In this document: piece after piece, positions 23,407 to 26,697 of the stretch | Layout: each line of letters starts with the position of its first letter | Numbering within the stretch: position 1 is the first letter of the stretch | Source: an uncultured Lachnospiraceae bacterium | Lineage (GTDB): Bacteria; Bacillota_A; Clostridia; Lachnospirales; Lachnospiraceae | Direction of reading: 5' to 3' | DNA: 26,697 bases | Assembly (NCBI GenBank): GCA_910587495.1 | Contig: CAJUMT010000020.1 | Span: 1-26,697 of the forward strand | The notes under the pieces: generated by a model | What the model was told of the DNA's origin: nothing | Seen by the model: the letters and a program-made list of their open reading frames with translations, nothing else | The model's database searches: none | Position numbers and translations under genes: made by a program

Positions 23407-24225
23407 TCAGGGGAGGGGGAACTGGAAATGCTGATAGTCCTTTACGCTGTTCCAGTCGCCGCCCCATGTAAAACCTTGTTCATGAAACAGCTGCCAGCAC
23501 AGGTCTCCGTCCTTGCCGATCTTATGGGGGAGAGGAAGGGAGCGGTCCGCATAGGCTTCACTGCCTTCCGGGGAATAACGGGGCTGTCCGCCTTCATAAG
23601 TCACATAAGGATTATAAAGGGGATTTATGTCAATGGCCAGCCCGTAGGCATGCTGGGACAGGTGGGTGCTGCCTTCCACAACCCGGTAGTTAAAGGACGA
23701 AGTGTTATTGTCTTTCATGGATGCCGTATCGTCTCCGCCGTATGTATCTATCAGCAGAACTTTCTCGATCTGGTAGCGGTTGTCGTAGAGGGTACGAAAG
23801 ACAGTCAGCACCTGGTCTGTGATGGCAGCGTTTACGATCAGCTCTCCTACATGGGTCTTTTCATCAAATCCGGTATGGAGGATGCGCACATACCGAAGAT
23901 CCGAAAGGGAGATATGTTCATTTTCCACATAGGAAATGCCGTGAATCCTTTCAAATACTTCGTCCGGTATTTCGCGGGCGTTAAAGAGGTCATCGATCTG
24001 ATCTGGAAGCAGTTCTTCTTCGATGACGGCGCCTGCGGGAAGGGATGCATAATCCGGTGTTTCTTCCGGCGCTTCTGCTTCTGGTTCTGCTGTCCGCGCT
24101 GTGTTTTCGCGGGCATCTTCCTGGAGAATTTTTACTTCCGGCGCCTCTTCAGAAGCGCAGCCGCCTACTATGCACAGGACTGCTGTCAAAATGCATAAAA
24201 AATATCGTAATTGTCTTATATTCAT
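23407..24225 (-). CDS. M15-family peptidase (VanY/VanX-like), lipoprotein
   Basis: 272 aa. A lipoprotein signal peptide ends in IVGGC with acceptor Cys23, followed by a Glu/Ala/Pro-rich linker to about residue 60. The zinc site is STHLSQHAYGLAIDIN, with the H-x2-G-x-A-x-D pattern, and a third His is in DYQHFQF near the C-terminus. YSPEGSEAYADRS and the final WGGDWNSVKDYQHF match M15 enzymes that cut D-Ala or L-Ala-D-Glu bonds in peptidoglycan. It would act outside, tethered to the membrane. Its ATG overlaps the stop of the hybrid kinase (ATGA), so the two are co-translated. No acidic zinc-site residue appears lost. Confidence 0.88.
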   Translation of the reverse strand: MNIRQLRYFLCILTAVLCIVGGCASEEAPEVKILQEDARENTARTAEPEAEAPEETPDYASLPAGAVIEEELLPDQIDDLFNAREIPDEVFERIHGISYVENEHISLSDLRYVRILHTGFDEKTHVGELIVNAAITDQVLTVFRTLYDNRYQIEKVLLIDTYGGDDTASMKDNNTSSFNYRVVEGSTHLSQHAYGLAIDINPLYNPYVTYEGGQPRYSPEGSEAYADRSLPLPHKIGKDGDLCWQLFHEQGFTWGGDWNSVKDYQHFQFPLP

Positions 24226-26697
24226 GGCTTCTTAACATCCGGCTCCGTTTGCGGAATCCATTTCCGCAAAACGGTCGCCAGCCGTTCCAGATCTACCGGC
24301 TTGGACATATGATCATTCATACCCGCATCCTTCGATTTCCTGATATCGTCCGAAAAAGCGTCTGCAGTCATGGCGATGATTGGGAGGTTCTCCAGATCCT
24401 CCCTGCCGGAGGAACGGATGGACTGCGTCGCTTCATATCCATTCATAACGGGCATCTGAATATCCATAAAAATCAGATCATAATAGCCTGGCTCTTTGTC
24501 CAGAACACAGTCCGTCGCCAGCCGTCCGTTCGTCGCCGTTTCCACTTGAATCCCTATCATATTGAGGAACTCCTGTGCTATTTCAATGTTGATGTCGTTG
24601 TCCTCCACCAACAGAACCCGCTTTCCGGAGTAATCCTGTTGCAGGAAGGTTTCCAGTACATTGGAGATTTCTTTTTCGCTGCTTCCCCCCAGCACATTTT
24701 GCAGCATCCGGATCAGCTTGGACTTGAACATAGGCTTGCTGATAAATGCGTCTATACCTGCCTTTCGGGCTTCTGCGTCAATATCCGTCCAGTCGTAGGC
24801 TGACAAGACTATGGGAATATGGCTGCCTATGGTCCTGCGGATATCTTTGGCTGTTTCCAGTCCGTCCTTGCCGGGCATCTTCCAGTCCAGGATGATCATG
24901 GAGAAGTTCTTTCCGGCCCTGTCTGCCTCCGCGATGCGCTTTATGGCGCTGTCACCGTCCAGCACATATTCTGTGTTTATGCCTATATTGCGTAAAATCT
25001 CGCAGGCGCTTTCGCAGTCGCTTTGTTCGTCGTCAACTACCAGTATCGGAAGGGAAACCAGAGAATCCATGCGTTCCGGCATCACATCATCCAGTTTTAG
25101 ATGTACAATAACAGTAAATTTGGACCCTTTTCCCAGCTCGCTTTCCACTTTGATATTGCCGTTCATCATCTGGGCGATGTTCACTGCGATGGACATGCCC
25201 AGGCCCGTTCCCTCGATTTTGTTTTCGTTAGAGTTTGCGGCACGGGAAAAGGGATCGAAAATGGTCTTGATATAGTTTTGCTCCATGCCGATTCCGGTGT
25301 CTTCAAAGGAAAATTCGTAGCAGCCGCAGTCACTGATATGGGACGGATTTTCTTTAATGTATATGGTGACACTACCGCCAGGTGGGGTAAACTTCATGGC
25401 ATTGCCCATAATATTCATAAAAATTTGCTGTAGATGCTGTTCGTCTCCGATAACATTTTCGTGTTCGATCTTTTCGATGTGTACGTCCAACTTCAGCTGC
25501 TTGGCTTCCATCTGGGAATAAAACACCGTCAAAATGCTGTCAATTGTGTCAGAGAGATTAAATCTGTCCTCCGTCAGGCTGACTTTGCCGCTTTCGATTC
25601 GGCTCATATCCAGCACGTCGTTGATAAGCCCCAGCAGGTGCTTGCCGGAGACTGTGATTTTTTCCAGGGCGTCCAGCACCCGGTTCTTCTCATCAATGTG
25701 CATGGCCGCCACGGAGGTCATCCCCAGGATGGCGTTCATAGGGGTGCGGATATCGTGACTCATGCGGGACAGAAAATCGCTTTTGGCCCGGTTTGCCGCT
25801 TCCGCCCGGGATACTGCCAGGGCAAGCATTTGCTGTTGCTCTTCCTCCCGCAGCATCACATCGTCGATGCTGCGGATGGCCATGGTAATCGCCGTCAGCT
25901 TCCCATCCTTTCTCTCCGCCACGGTGACGGAAATGGAACACCACTCATAGTTCCTGCCGATGTTCTTCTGCTTGTTTACGTCAAGCATGGTTCTCTTGAA
26001 CTGGAGTTCGATATGATCCCGCTCCTCCAGTCTTTTGATGATGTTGTTCATATCCAGGAAGTCGGTGACAAGGTCTATGTAAGCATCCTCTACAACACCG
26101 TATTTGAAGCGGTCCATCACCTCGTTTTCATAGGTATTGTGCCGGGGTCTTCCATCGTCTCCAAGAGGATAGACTGTATCTGCGGTCATTTTGATCACAT
26201 CGATATAATAAATCGCGCGGCAGGCCCGCACGGTGCTGTTCATGGCGTTCTGGTATTCTTTGTATTCTTCTTCGCGTTTATTGCTTTTGTATTCGCGGAT
26301 ACCCAGGAAAATGATCAGGATAATACCAAAGCTGACCAGCACAATGCTGATACTTCGAAACATGTTGGAGCCGGAGAGGATTTCGTCTCTGGGTATCGTC
26401 AAAATTCCTGTCCAGCCGTCTTCCATATGGTGAAAATACACATTACGGACAACGCCGTCTGTCCCCTTTACATTCTCCGACACATGATCCGCCATGTCGC
26501 ATACGGCGTTTTCGCGATAGCCGTTTACGAACTGCTGGAGTTCCTCGTGCGCATAGTCCCATGAGGACAGATAGTAGAGCAAAGTTCCATCCTGATCCAC
26601 CAGGAAATAGGAGGACATGTCCGGAAGTTCAATATCCCGATCGTTTATTTCAAAATGGGAGGGTTTTATATCGATAGCCAGGAAGCTTCCTGTTTCA
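24222..26697 (-). CDS. Hybrid sensor histidine kinase with two receiver domains; N-terminus outside window
   Basis: The frame is open to the right edge, so the beginning of the sensor is missing (an internal ATG at 26618 is not the start). Order: end of an extracytoplasmic Cache-like domain (HHMEDGWTGILTIPRDEIL), a membrane segment (FRSISIVLVSFGIILIIFLG), a PAS-like region, HisKA (LSRMSHDIRTPMNAILG, His near nt 25756), HATPase (MGNAMKFTPPGG, DTGIGM, GTGLGMS), receiver 1 (ILVVDDE, ILDWKMPG) and receiver 2 (VLLVEDND, FMDIQMPVMNG, SKPVD). Both receivers keep their Asp and Lys. There is no DNA-binding domain, so output needs a separate phosphotransfer partner or regulator. It is coupled to the downstream M15 lipoprotein. 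Confidence 0.93.
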   Translation of the reverse strand, partial: ETGSFLAIDIKPSHFEINDRDIELPDMSSYFLVDQDGTLLYYLSSWDYAHEELQQFVNGYRENAVCDMADHVSENVKGTDGVVRNVYFHHMEDGWTGILTIPRDEILSGSNMFRSISIVLVSFGIILIIFLGIREYKSNKREEEYKEYQNAMNSTVRACRAIYYIDVIKMTADTVYPLGDDGRPRHNTYENEVMDRFKYGVVEDAYIDLVTDFLDMNNIIKRLEERDHIELQFKRTMLDVNKQKNIGRNYEWCSISVTVAERKDGKLTAITMAIRSIDDVMLREEEQQQMLALAVSRAEAANRAKSDFLSRMSHDIRTPMNAILGMTSVAAMHIDEKNRVLDALEKITVSGKHLLGLINDVLDMSRIESGKVSLTEDRFNLSDTIDSILTVFYSQMEAKQLKLDVHIEKIEHENVIGDEQHLQQIFMNIMGNAMKFTPPGGSVTIYIKENPSHISDCGCYEFSFEDTGIGMEQNYIKTIFDPFSRAANSNENKIEGTGLGMSIAVNIAQMMNGNIKVESELGKGSKFTVIVHLKLDDVMPERMDSLVSLPILVVDDEQSDCESACEILRNIGINTEYVLDGDSAIKRIAEADRAGKNFSMIILDWKMPGKDGLETAKDIRRTIGSHIPIVLSAYDWTDIDAEARKAGIDAFISKPMFKSKLIRMLQNVLGGSSEKEISNVLETFLQQDYSGKRVLLVEDNDINIEIAQEFLNMIGIQVETATNGRLATDCVLDKEPGYYDLIFMDIQMPVMNGYEATQSIRSSGREDLENLPIIAMTADAFSDDIRKSKDAGMNDHMSKPVDLERLATVLRKWIPQTEPDVKKP

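Noticed and set aside
22990..24198. Long plus-strand open frame (402 codons) across the end of the second permease and antisense to the M15 gene
   Set aside because: The two genes it overlaps have clear family motifs; its own translation is low-complexity Cys/Phe-rich with no recognisable domain and no ribosome-binding site.
25434..26564. Plus-strand open frame (376 codons) antisense to the hybrid kinase
   Set aside because: His/Val-rich shadow of the kinase's other strand; kinase and receiver motifs are unmistakable on the minus strand.

Overview
The window looks like chromosomal DNA of a Gram-positive anaerobe of the class Clostridia, most likely a Lachnospiraceae-type gut bacterium. PolC (the low-GC Gram-positive replicative polymerase), an FtsW/IspG/PolC run, a PadR-DUF1700-DUF4097-PspC operon, a lantibiotic-protection type ABC module and a GGGtGRT-family protein all point that way. 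The assignment is by gene content, not by a database search.

Positions 1-6442 (+) hold one tightly packed catabolic operon that enters from the left edge. It encodes the end of a PrpF/methylitaconate-isomerase family protein, large and small subunits of an aconitase-family hydro-lyase (2,3-dimethylmalate dehydratase or isopropylmalate isomerase type), a NifU-like Fe-S scaffold, a GGGtGRT protein, a PaaI-type hotdog thioesterase and an Old Yellow Enzyme/2,4-dienoyl-CoA-reductase type flavo-Fe-S enzyme. The first three resemble the last steps of nicotinate fermentation (methylitaconate, dimethylmaleate, dimethylmalate). The rest suggests an undescribed variant pathway.

Positions 6499-13948 are housekeeping: a minus-strand MnmM/YtqB tRNA methyltransferase, divergent from an ftsW-ispG-polC operon that ends in a clear intrinsic terminator. 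Positions 13988-16200 hold an envelope-stress type operon (PadR, DUF1700, DUF4097, PspC) with its own promoter and a palindromic candidate operator. Positions 16271-17796 hold a PurF-like protein that keeps its Fe-S and PRPP motifs but has lost the glutaminase nucleophile. It is preceded by a striking 91-nt leader hairpin matching no riboswitch I recognise.

Positions 17.8-23.4 kb form a cell-envelope/antimicrobial-peptide resistance neighbourhood: a VanZ-like membrane protein, a convergent histidine kinase/OmpR-type regulator pair on the minus strand, and a divergent ABC transporter (ATPase plus two permeases). A 14-bp motif, TAAGG(A)(A/G)AGCTTCA, occurs upstream of both vanZ and the transporter and may be the regulator's site. 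Between regulator and transporter lie two tandem 99-bp palindromic repeats, which fall inside the predicted 5' UTR of the regulator-kinase mRNA.

Positions 23.4-26.7 kb (-) hold a large hybrid sensor kinase with two receiver domains. It runs off the right edge and is translationally coupled (ATGA overlap) to a lipoprotein of the M15 (VanY/VanX-like) peptidase family. I saw no tRNA, rRNA, CRISPR array, insertion sequence or prophage gene.
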